A stretch of DNA of 64,000 nucleotides, from NCBI RefSeq assembly GCF_964340395.1, contig NC_135571.1, forward strand, positions 4,215,953 to 4,279,952. Reading direction: 5' to 3'. The translations under genes and the position numbers were made by a program. Positions 17,305-31,210 of this stretch are shown in pieces. This DNA comes from Glandiceps talaboti. Taxonomy: Eukaryota; Hemichordata; Enteropneusta; Spengelidae. Under the pieces are notes generated by a model. That model worked only from the letters and a program-made list of their open reading frames with translations. It made no database searches and was not told the DNA's origin. The number at the start of each line of letters is the position of its first letter. Position 1 is the stretch's first letter.

Positions 17305-17575
17305 ATTTGGATTAAGAAATGCAAGACAAGCTACTTCATCCGTACAATTATTCTTAATAATTGGAAAGCGAAATGGAATGGTAATGAAAAGTAATTTGCA
17401 TATATATTGAAATATCTCATTCAAATATATTAAATTGGTGAAATTAAATTTCTGAATTGGTCAATTGAAATATAATTATGCACTTTATATTCAAAGCACA
17501 CTTCTTACCTCAATCATGTTAACCTTGTGTCCTCAAAAACAAGTTCAATCATCACTGGGTGATAATTGGCGTCCA
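17305..17575 (+). repeat. direct duplication R3, copy 1
   Basis: Shares with 18450-18717 the blocks AATTTGCATATATATT, AAATATATTAAATTGGTG, TATATTCAAAGCACA and TGTGTCCT in the same order. The copies are about 1.14 kb apart and fairly diverged. Confidence 0.8.
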
Positions 17576-18449
17576 CTGAAACCCCCGATTTGGTACATTC
17601 CGGCCTCTACTGGCAAAAAGAATAATTTCATGGTTATAGAATCTTTCAAAAAGTCAATTATAAAGATTGTGGTGCACAAGTAGTTTATATGTAGACTAGA
17701 ATGAGATTTCCATCACTTGGAAATGGAAATCCGCATTTATCATGCTGTGAGGATTGTCTGGTCAACTTGGATGGATTAAAAGCTCAATGCTATTGCTAAG
17801 TTAAACTGTTTTTATCCTATAACCTTTGTAAGTCAGTTGATCTATCAAGCTAATGGATGCTATTAGTCTGACTTTCAGAAAGTCATGCCAATTCTTGGTT
17901 TAATTTTCACTTGGTTGAAAGAATCCCCATGTATGTAAAATGATTAATTCTGAAAAGGAGGAATTTGAGGTCCACTAATCTGTTGTACTCATTTAATTTC
18001 AGAAAAAATGTACTGTTTTGTAGACTCCTTAGTAACTGTCTGTCAAAATGAATACTTTTATAATTATACAGTTGTTCAGAAATCTGAAATGCTGACATTT
18101 CTTGGATGTTGGATGTGAGAATTACTTCTAAGGTTAGGATGAAATTAATAAGAATTTCCTGAAAACGGTGATGTCATTGTGATATTTAATAAGTAGTATC
18201 TGACATTTCTTCTGTATCAAAAGCTGTAACTATAGCAACTAAACATTTTTAAATAAGGAACCAAAAAACACCGAAACATCAATTTGTTGAATTTAATAAT
18301 TGTCTATAAAATAACAAATGACTGTTTGGAAATCGAAATATATATCCTTCTATTTGATACAAAAACATGGCCTTTGTGACAACAACCAAAAAACCTTAAC
18401 TTGACAATGATGATTAGCATAAATACATGATTTATAATTGTTCAACTTG

Positions 18450-18717
18450 TCAATTTTGATTACAAAATTAATGACAAGCTATTTCACCTGTTTAATAATT
18501 GGAATGCAAAATGGAATTGCAAAAAGTAATAATTTGCATATATATTAAAAATCTTACCTCAAATATATTAAATTGGTGAAATTCAATTAAATTATGGTCA
18601 AGTGAAAACTAATTATGCAATATATATTCAAAGCACATTTCGTAACTTAATTATGTTAACCCTGTGTCCTTAAAACAAGTTAAATCTTGTAATGGGGAAA
18701 TTGGTGTTAATTGAAAG
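18450..18717 (+). repeat. direct duplication R3, copy 2
   Basis: Second copy of 17305-17575. Both are AT-rich without a reading frame. Confidence 0.8.
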
Positions 18718-18743
18718 AGAGTGAAGGTCGAAGGTTATGGTCC

Positions 18744-18760
18744 ATACACAGATACATACA

Positions 18761-18794
<34 letters not shown>

Positions 18795-18852
18795 CATACA
18801 CACATACATACATACGTTCGTACACACACACATACATACACCCCCCCCCCTA
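18744..18852. repeat. (ACAT)n and poly-C patch
   Basis: Tetranucleotide array followed by a 10-bp C run and (CA)n. Confidence 0.95.
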
Positions 18853-20058
<1,206 letters not shown>

Positions 20059-20103
20059 TTCATGTATTCATTGTTTGTTGGTTCCCATTTAATTTATCTA
20101 CAG

Positions 20104-20252
20104 GTACGACGTTAGTATCCTGTTCTGATGTGGAAGCCCATTTATACACCAATCTCATGTCAAATTATAGTAAACTCATCAGACCAGCAGAAGACCCTCA
20201 CGATGTGGTGAACGTTAACATGTCACTGTCCCTGGTACAGCTCTTGTCAGTG
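20104..20252 (+). CDS. gene 1 exon 2
   Basis: 149 nt, acceptor after a pyrimidine-poor stretch ending ACAG, donor GTGAGT. It starts in phase 1 (two bases complete a codon) and ends in phase 0. It encodes the start of the mature N-terminal helix and first strand (LYTNLMSNYSKLIRPAEDP), the conserved nicotinic region that reads DLFKxYxxxVRP in classical subunits. It has the same length and phases as exon 2 of gene 2. A 111-bp (TA)n tract ends only 47 bp upstream of the exon. Confidence 0.95.
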
Positions 20253-23200
20253 GTGAGTTTTAAAGTTTGGGAGATGGAATATGATTGGCCAGTTACATTA
20301 ACAACAAGGCCTTGTATTGTTCCTGTTTTCACGGGTTAAATTGTATCCAACTATAAGCTTAGAGTTCTGTTTTTATTTTTGGGTGGGGGAGGGGGTTCAA
20401 ACCGCACTTCATTACTTCATAATGTTAGCGGTTAAACACTAAGATACTAGCAGTCAATGAGCAGCTTTGTAAATTGTTATGTTGTTCATTTGCACACATA
20501 TTGTGGTCTTGCAGATTCTATGTTGACCATTCTTAGAGTGACCCTATTTTTTTAATGTTTCTCATTACATTTTCTTAACAACTATGGGTCGATCAGGTCG
20601 ATTAAAAATAATATAGCAAAACAATAAAAAATCGTGTTCTTCATGTTTCTCTGCCCCTCCTTATCCTCAACTCTATATTCTTTTTATTGGATTCCTGGTA
20701 ACAAGCCCTTCCCCACTGCTCTACACAATCTGCTTGAAGAGCTTCAGTCATGAAAGAAATTCTCTGTTCGTGAACATGTGTCCTCGCCGCCACCACGACT
20801 GTAGATGATGTCGTCAGTTCTGACACTTGCTTAATCTTGCCAGAGAAGGCGCTGTTCAATAAGATATTAAGGATGGGCGATTTTTTTTTATATTTTGATG
20901 TCGGAGCTGAACATTTGGGTCGGTAGGGGTATGAGAAATAGAAAAACAAATAGGGTCACACTTACTTTGCCATCATCATGATTCAACTTGGTGGCCAACA
21001 GTTCTAATGGATCGCGTGCACTAACAATGATGCCCACACACGTTGACCATCGTCGCAAACCACGGCCTGTTTTACGGTAACGTTCTTAACGAGCCCCCTA
21101 CAGTGGTAGAAATAATAACCCTGGTTTGCCAGAATGATGTTGACCGTCGAGCTGTTACGTCTTCTTCAAGTATTGCTGCAATAAGGGATTATCTGTTTTC
21201 ATGGCCACATATTTCAGTCAACACACACAGTTGTGTACTTGAAGCCATGTGTATTCTTTCCAAAAACGTATGCTATCAATATGTTTACTATCAACTTCAG
21301 ACGATATCATGAAAGTGTGAATAGGGCTAAAAGCATAACTTATAATTGCAATCAATTAAATCCAAGCATTTTAATGACCTACAGACCGTGTAACAAAATA
21401 ACACCTTGTGCAAAAACATCAGTCGACATGTAAATCATGTCTAATTAATCCTACCAGTTGTTTGACACATTTTGAATGTTTTGCTTTAGTTTTACTAATT
21501 AGTGAGGGAAGACTCCTTATCTTATTATCTTAATAGACATGTGTATTGATAAGAACACGGTCAGTTCTACTCACATATGGTGAACAGCTGATAATTTGTG
21601 TATATTGACAATTGGTATGCTTTGTCGTTTACAGTGTTTACAGCTACATAACAGAATACACAATATATTTTGTTCCCTGGGGGGATAACTCCATGGGTAA
21701 CATTACGGAGAGGTTCCTCACAAACATAGAAACCCAAAGTGTTGTGATACAACATTTTATGCAAAAAGTATACATTTTCTGATACCAAGTTGCATTTTAA
21801 TTAGTAAAAGCCAGGGCTCCCAGGGGAAGCTGAGTGACGAGAGTGCGGAGGTTTTGAAGGTAGATACACCAGGTTGAAACACTTCCAGTGTTGACTGCAC
21901 AGTCTCTAGATCTGGTAATGAACGCCAGTTTTGATTGACCCAACCCTTTCTCATACCACCACCTCATAAAAAGTATACCCTTACTGATACCAACCATCAT
22001 AAAAAACCAACCCCTTTCGCGCAGACCCCCCCCCCCGTATTGCTGTCTATGGGAGTTGCCCCCCCCCCCCGGATTTTGTTTCTGTGGTAGCATTTTATGA
22101 GTTTAAATGCATAACAAAAGTTATACTACTACAACACTGGGGTCAGGTCTGTTGTCTCCGAATTACCATCATCATAGCGAATCATCCCCACATTAAAACA
22201 CAGACACATTCACACACATCCCAGCCCACACGTTCACACAAATACTAGAATATTCCGATTCAATATTAAAAAATGTAGGCATATGTACGTAATTATCTGT
22301 TCCACCCTCTCTCTTAAAACCATGCCATTGCGAATGTTATTATTATCACAATGTGCAGCGAGCATGTAATTGATTGACTGACTGACTGACTGACTGACTG
22401 ATCGATCGATCGATCGATCGATCGATTGATCGATTGATTGATTGATTGATTATTTGATTGATTATTTGATAGAATGATTGATCAGTTGAATGATTTTATT
22501 TTTTGTGGTGAAATAAAACATTATTTGTGTGATATTGATCAATTGACTGATTGATTTTTGTGGTGATAGAAAACTTGTTTCCTTCTTTCCCTGGCTACTT
22601 TTCTCTCTTTCAGCTGCATATGAATATCTCTGTATTGACTAAATAAAGACACCTTGTCCCCTCTTGTTCAAATTAAAACACCCATAATCTTATAATAACC
22701 AAGAGATCGGTTACATTAACAATTTGCTTTATCTCTTAACTTCTGGGATATTATCACACCAAATAAACACCCAGTCATGCATAATCTAGACTAAGTATAA
22801 AAGATAGATAGTTTATGCATGGCTGAGTGTTTATTTGGTGTGCTAATCTGTATATTTAGAATGTATACAATGAAACATGTAAGGACAAATACTGTACAGA
22901 ATAAATTATATATGCTAACATTTTGGGGATGGTGAAGACACTCATAGTACTGATTGTTACAAAGAACATGACGGCATTTTGAAGACCGATAGATTTCCCT
23001 CCACATTTAGATGCAAGATGAATTATAATTATGGATAGTTATTTAGTAAACCTGATACCTAATTTAGACAAGAGTGAATAATATAGTGATACATCTATTA
23101 TCATCAATTGTTTATTCAGTATTGTTGGCCACCGGCCAAAAAAATACAAACTTTAAATATACAAAAATGAACGGATCACCAGAAAACATCAGGCCCTTTG

Positions 23201-26200
23201 AGTCTCAGAGTTTCTAGTAGTATCTTTTCTAAGTTTAGTAGCATAAAATATATATCTACTAAGTTTTCTGAGAGTGTCAACCTTTCGAGACGACAGAAGT
23301 AATACAAATTTGTGGTGCAGTGGGGGATTATAAAAGTAATTGGCAATATATTTTGACCTTATACAAGTATAAAATGGGCATACAAGTAAAAAGTTGAATT
23401 CATCCTCTACTTGGTTTAAATTACACATTTCACAAAGTCTCTCTACTCTTGGAGTATCATTCCAACGACCAGTTTCGATTTTCAAATTATGTGTTGAGGT
23501 TCTAAATCTACAAAGCATCAGTTTGAATATTGGTTTATCAAGAGAGGTTAAATAAGGTTCCAGAGACAATTCCTTTTTAAATGAAGCATAACAATCAAGT
23601 TTTCTAGACGTATTCACACTTTCAGACCATAATTATGTATCAATATCAATACATCTCTGTTTAAATATTTTTTAGGAATCTCAATTCATCACCAACACCT
23701 ATTATACCTATTAATAGATACATCTATTAATGTGGTCATATGGATGAGGATTGATGGATTTTTAATCTAAACAATTTTATCGTGGTTTCCTACTTGAAAA
23801 ATCAGTGTGAAACAACATCTGGCAAGTCCTTCTTTGTAACTCAATAAATTGCAAAACATTAATAAGTGTTTGAAATCGGTGTTATTGTACGTACAACAAC
23901 AAACTCTTTATACACCTTTTTAGCTTTTGGCAATGTATTGAGTTATAAACACAGACTTTGTCAATGTTGTATCACGTTGATTTTTTAAGTAGGAAGCCAG
24001 GATAAAATTGTTTTACAAATTAAAAATCCAAAATAAATACCCAATCCTCATCCACTTTAAGACATTTATTATAAAATTTGTCTGCACAAATGATACATTA
24101 TATGAAGCTATCTTTAAATGTCTGTCTTGTAAATTCGTTCTCATTATAGTCGGTTGGCAATGTTTTAGGATTATTACCTAAATCAGTGCGCCAGTGCTGC
24201 ATTTGCACAAACGGGTAACAATAGCTTATATAACAATATCTTGTGGCTTAAAATATCAAAAATATTTCACAAAATAATATTTGTAGCTACTTTTTATAAT
24301 ATCCCCAATCTGTTGCCACCTTTCCATTTCTCCTAGACTACACCATCTGACATTGAATGCAAAGGATTTCAACACAAGTTACTGTATTTTGTTATCTTAT
24401 CAGTGGAGGCATAAGAAATAAAATGTTATTTTTTACATTCTGAACTAACCTTTTATATAGCCATGTTAAACAACAAATGTCCATGCCTTAGGTTGAATAC
24501 TAATTCTAACAGAGCCTAGATTTAGTGCTCTTTCAGTCCAAGATAAATTGACATTTCTTTTTCACAGTTAATTTTGTGAAAAACACAGCGAGATTAATAG
24601 AAAAGGCCTTCCTTAGGGTTATACAGACCTAGCTAGTTTTGTAGGATTGATTTATTTAACCTTTGACTTGTTATTTTGCATTTATTTACTTAACACTCCG
24701 TATTTTTCTTTAAGTTCACATTTAAAGTGACATATTCCATTGGGCTGGGGGGTTTGCCAGATTGTACTAAAGAGATGTAATTAAATACCTCATGTCACTA
24801 TAATAAACAAATTACTTACTCGAATTGCAACATCATCACATGGTATATAACTTTGTTAAATATTTCACTTTCTTATACTACGAATGTATGTCTAATGATT
24901 ATAACATAGTAATATTGGTTTTCATATAGTGCTTTCCCTTTCTGTGCTCAAAAGTGTTTTATTATTACCATCCATGGTATGGACCTATAATGCCACAACA
25001 GCCTTTTATACTTCCTCACCTTCCAGAGGAGTATATTATTCATTACAGCTTCTCTTAACACCTAGGATTAACGCATTTACATTAGACCTATATCCTACCA
25101 GGTCCCTAATAATGCAGCTTGGTTGACACAATCATGGTTCGCATACTGCTAAAGGTATTTAAGCCATTTAGAAACAAACGGCAGTTGAAGTGTTTGAATC
25201 CACAGCCTGTAGATTCAATGCCAGACACGTTAGTGTATGCATGCCTCAGTACACAACAGACATGATACATAATAAATGAAATCATTGAGTTAGAAAATGC
25301 TATTACGTTATCAGTTAATTGATTCATTATAGAATAACTTGTATATTTTACTATACTATCCTGTTGATCAGATAATATTGGTTGTCATGTAGAGTTCACT
25401 ATTTGAAGCTAATTGCCATTCAGTTATGCACAGCGGGTATTGCCCCAGCTTTGTTACGCGTGTCTGTTTACAAGACGGAATGTTACTCTGTATCAGAGTT
25501 AATTTATTTTCTCCAACATTGAATGTACAATTCCCTTTTTTCACTGTAACCTCTCTATATTATCAATGTATCTTTTTTGTTCAATGTGACCTATAAACCT
25601 GATGGGCTGGGAGGTATTTTATTACCCCATGTCACTGTAATAAAGTAATCTACTACTACTATTACTATGTAGAGTTCAGAATAAGTTCTTGTCATCTGTG
25701 GCCCATTCATAACCTTAGGATCTTTAATTGTATATTTCCAGACAAATGAATGACACTTCCTGAGTCATGCTATTATCTCTAAATGCCAAAAACGGTCATC
25801 TTTTAACACGTCTTTATGTGTAAATATATACAAACTAAACCGATTATCACCCCATGTCACTCTTTTTTTAAATAGTAGTTTGTTACACGTCTCTTTGAGG
25901 TTTATAAATCATGTCATGTCGGACAATGACTTCTATAAAAGCATAGACATATATCGTAGGGGGATAATGATGACTTGTGTATTTCAGGGAATCAACTTAG
26001 TATAGGAACAGTATGTTCATCAATGAATGTGCTAAGATTCATACACAAGTTATTTTCTTCCACTTTAGATTGAGAAACAGACATGTTTCAAACAAATCAT
26101 TTGTACTTCTTCAGTGTCTAGCCATAGGCCTTTCCAACATTGGTGAAGGATCTATAGTCCAACTGGATCTGACAGAATGATCCAAATTTTGCTGAAGGTG

Positions 26201-29200
26201 TTGAGTAAACTTCAGGTGTGCAAGGGTTAGCTTCAATATATGTAAATTTATGTAAATTCAGGTGTGAAAGTACTTGTCAGTTATGTACATCTAACTGTCC
26301 ACCTGTAGATTGGTGGAATGTCATATTTTCCTACATTGGCATTAAGTGGCGGATTGTTGACTTTGATGTACATGACCCCAAATAGTGTTCTTTTATCCAT
26401 GTATTGTTCCCTGTCGATGATCTTGACTGATTTTGAAGTTAGTTCCTGAGGTTGATGGTCAGTTTCAGTGAAGTGTTGGCAAATTGCTGATTGATCTTTC
26501 TTCTTCTGTTCCTCAAGAGGAACTGCTCTTTTAACTTTCACACATGAATTCACTTTAAAACAAACCTTTCCACACCTTCAGTTTACTCATCACCTCCAGG
26601 AAAATTTGGATCATTCTGCAAGATCCAGTTAGACAATGAAGGACAAGTGATTATTTCGAAACGTGTCTGTTTCTCAATCTAAAGTGGAACAGATGTGTAT
26701 GAATCTTAGTATACAAAATAATCAACTTAAAATTATACTGTTACTTTGTTTAAGAAAACTCACTCAGTTAAAAACAAGGGAACAATATCAGGGGTCACTG
26801 TGCACATTGTATGAAGTGGTCGAAATGATATCAAAATTACATTAATTAGAATTTAATAAAAATATGACAGCCGGATACTGTAACTCTAACGGATAATCTA
26901 AGATTGATGATTTCGCTGTACACAGAAGGTTAACTTTAACTTCTTTTACCGCCATTTTCATGTAGGTGTTTACCACACAGAAAGCAATAAAAACTGCATA
27001 TGTTACACTTTAAGATATCAAGATTGAATAAATACAGTTTTTTGTGACATTTTGTCTAAGTGAACCTGACTAGTATATATGCCATCATGCAGATATTAAA
27101 TGCAGACATAAAAAAACTGGTGCCCACGTGTCTGCATCTAGTTATAGTACTGACATTTCACATGTTTCACTTTGACAAAACGTAGCAAGAAATTGTGATC
27201 GTGCTATCATAAAGTGTAGAATATGCAGTTTCCTTTTGGTGTCTGCATGGTTGTATCAAACTGATCGAATGAACATTAAGATTAAACGGACTGTAATTAA
27301 CTCCAAAAGCACGACAAACTAGCTTGCACATGGCAAAGTTTATAGTCTAAGAGATGTTAGAACTTTGATCATCATGGAAATTTATCATTAGGGCACATCC
27401 TTAATGGGAGATCAGCGGTAAAGCTTTGTATTCACATACAACTGCTAATTGTAGTAATATGGCACAGTAATATAATGATCGCCCCAAATATGGACATTGC
27501 GCCTAAGGGTCTATGGAAGCAATCCAACCACCATGTAGAGATAAATAATACCACTTGAAGGCAACAATGTTCGTAATCGGATTGCAACATTTTCAAATTA
27601 ATGTTTATATGATTAAAATGTGCATCATATTGTTCTGGTTATTAGCAAAAATAACTATCTTTGTTATGGTGATACTTTTTCTCTTACAGTGCCCGTGGGT
27701 CGGTTAACCTCCACTCAGCTGGCAACAGTCCTGGCTGTAGAGGGGCGGGGGTATTCCTATAGAAAGACATACGGGTATGTGCAGACCAAATGGGACACAC
27801 TCACGAACAAATAAACTGTATCATGGATGGACTTCATCTGAAAATTCATTGATCGAAAATACTAGAAATTCTCTTCGTGTTTTAGATAATACAATGAACC
27901 TTCAAATAACTAGAATACAGGTTTGCTTGTGACGGAAAAGTCCTTACAATGGATCTGTTTTTGGACTATACATGGCTTGGGACCTCTCATCCCCATCTGG
28001 AAAATTTGGGGAGTACCCCTCCCCCCCCCTCCAGCCACCCCGTGTACCAATACGAAACAATGGTAGCAGCTCGAATTTACTGTACAGAGGTGCATGCTGG
28101 CCAAGTTGAGCCAAAGATTAACATGCCATGGGCAGTCTTTGACTTAGAGAGCGGTAACGCTGGATTACCTCTGGGCAGTCGTATGCATCTAGATAATTAT
28201 TTGGTTAATATATAATTATAACATCTACAACAATAATGTACTTCAGATATGGTTTGTCTGAAGAGTTTTGTTTATCACGTCTCACACGTTTCATTTTTTT
28301 CTCTCTTCTTTCTGTAAGGATGACAAGAGCCAAGTAATCACAGTCAGTATATGGCTATATCAGGTATGTACTGTAAATATTTAATATCTTTCTGGAACGT
28401 ATAATTTATTTACTCCTCTTCTTTTTGGCGGGAAAGCTGATGGAGAACATTTCAGTTTTCTAACTAATTCTGACTACAATACGTAAAATGTTTTCGAAAC
28501 AAATTCATGCATTTTATGGAATTTGGGAAAATACATTGTTGAACCCTCTCATAATCCGTCACACGTGACCTTTCACGCCTTTAGGACAGTGCGACCTTTA
28601 ACTATAGACTGTGGTGAAGAAATGCGAACCTTCAGTAATAAACACAGCTGACGTAAGACAACACCAAGGAGTTTTGGCACTAAGGTTCTTATAAATGATG
28701 TGCTAAAGTGCTTAAGTTTTTTGTGGCTTTTTTTGTGATGGAGAATAAAGAAACCCATTATTCATTCTATATTCTATCATTTTCCTCAAATGATAATATC
28801 TTTTGATATGAAAACATACAACAAACCTATAATAATGAACAAAAAGGGTTTGAACGTTCGAAAATATTTGAACGATCAACTAAAACCAAGTCAGATACCC
28901 ACTTTAGCTGAAACACGTATTTCTATATAATGATCTCAAAGATTATATTCATGTCTTTGGCAAATGGGATAAAAAACATTACAACGCTTGTGGACAACAT
29001 TAAGGAAGTTTAATTATTGATAATGGGTGGGAAGAAAACAAATCTATTCGCAAGAACGAGTCTCCGCAGAATTTGTCATCTTCCCCAAGGTGATTTCACT
29101 TTTTGAATGATATTTATAAATGTACTGCAGTGCAGTATGATTCACTCTTTCCTGCACGTCAGTTTATTGTTTCATTTTCATGTCTCGGACTTCTAAAATA

Positions 29201-30649
29201 GGTGTAATTCTACGCAAACAGTTGTCATATTTATCCCAAAGCGAACTTTATGAGAATTAGAAATTTGCTTACTAAGCTTATACAAATGCAAACTTATAAA
29301 CTGAGGGTGTATAACGCGGGTACAATATCAATTCCTTGATCAATGATACTTAGTGTGGATGGATGAAAATACTGTTGAATGTTAATTCCTACTATTATAC
29401 ATAAGGTAAAGGTACACAACTTAACTTGATAAGTTTTGGTTATAATTTGTGATATATATTTAAAAATGCATTCACAGTATTCTACTTACTAATGTACACT
29501 TAACCATCACTTGCAATTGACTGAACTCAAACCTGGTATTAAGATATAACTTATAAATGATTCGATGACGTAATTAATTATACGCATGACGTATGTTGAG
29601 GAAACATATACTATACAATCAATTCCAACAATGCCAAAAGACAACTGCAATTTCAGAGAAGGCATGCATTGACACAAGCATAGTCCTAAATAGTTCAATC
29701 GAGATAATTTAGATTTGTTCAAACCCTAAGTTATTGAATACTTTTCTCTGGGAAACAATGTTTTTGCTTGGCAGGCTGTTTCCTTGTTATATCTAGTTTC
29801 AGAATTCAAATCCAAATGGAATGTGACAAAAAAGGAAATAAATAACCCCACATTATTCAGACACCCATGAACTCCTTTTTTACATATTGAACACACATAC
29901 TGTGGAATTAAAACTGAATGCCTGAGGATAATGTATATAATAATATATATACTGCCATATATAGTCACAATAATCCAAATTTGAAATTAACTATTAATTA
30001 ATTCTGTTAGATGACAGTCATGATGGATTTTTGCATTAGTGGTTCAAGTGCGACTTTCCCGACCTGTCATAAAAATTGTTTGCATCTCTTAAGCTTTTTG
30101 CAATGTCACTGATAATGAGTCAGTAAAACTGATAACATCTGATATGTCATTGGGGGCTTCACACTTAGATATTGAGCTTAGTTTTGCCTGATGTGTTATG
30201 TAATAGCGCTTTATCACATTCGTAAATATTGCCAACAAACATTATCCAGTGATAAGAAAGATAAGAAACCCCATTCCCTTACTTAATGGCTTGATTCTGT
30301 AATGTTCCATAGAAGACTGAATGGTCAACCTGGCAGTTATCCCTCACCGCCTGCTGAAAACTATATCTCCAACTAGGTCACATTTGAAGAATTTGATAAA
30401 ATCAACATATTATAGGCTTTCAACCAATCAGCTTCTATGAAAAATACTAACTTTGAAATACCAGTTCGCAGGCTGTGTTGAGAGAGAACACTTGTCAAGC
30501 TGATTATCCCGATCGACTATTCGGCCAACGGAGGCTTGTAAGAAGATAGGATATTTAATCTTCATGACACCAATTAATAAAAATCGCTTTCCCATATTTT
30601 ATGTTGTAAAATAGCTTATTTAGAGAACTTCTTTAGGAATAAAACGTTC

Positions 30650-30720
<71 letters not shown>

Positions 30721-30742
30721 CGCCCGTCCGTCTGTCTATGTC

Positions 30743-30777
<35 letters not shown>

Positions 30778-31115
30778 GAATAGAGAAATAACACCTTATT
30801 TTATGTAAATGAAGCCCCAACTGCCTTGGTCTTTCCAGGATGGCGTTGATTGTCATCGAATGTGAAATTCTCTCTGATGATGCAGACATATTGCTAATTT
30901 AACTGTCATATTCTAAATTTGTCCTTGCCTATTGTGTAATCTTTTCAATCTGATTGCTAGCAAAGATTAATCTGTCACTATATGATTAATTGTTGCACAT
31001 ATGTTACTTGATTTTTATGACTGATTGCATCTACATCCAAAAGAAGAATTCCTACTTACTGTCAATAAACGTGTTTAACCCGTCCGTCTGTTTCTGTCTC
31101 TGTCTCCCCCTTTTC

Positions 31116-31210
<95 letters not shown>

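Larger units (their letters stand above)
26027..26716 (-). mobile_element. truncated Penelope-like element 1 with inverted terminal repeats
   Basis: Arms at 26027-26223 and 26567-26716 are inverted copies (shared blocks AAGATTCATACACA, CACTTTAGATTGAGAAACAG, GGATCATTCTG, GATGAGTAAACT/GTTGAGTAAACTT), the left arm having about 45 extra bp. Between them a - strand frame (26553 to 26281) encodes the C-terminal part of a GIY-YIG nuclease-type domain (SAICQHFTETDHQ, VKIIDREQYMDKRTLFGVMY, PPLNANVGKYDIPPIY), as at the end of Penelope-like polyproteins. Reverse transcriptase is absent. The left arm contains a hammerhead ribozyme in sense orientation. Lies in gene 1 intron 2. Confidence 0.75.

Noticed and set aside
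27690-27814. Open frame after a good-looking acceptor (TTTTTCTCTTACAG), ending GYVQTKWDTLTNK
   Set aside because: No family motif, inside gene 1 intron 2, and inclusion would break the receptor frame between exons 2 and 3.
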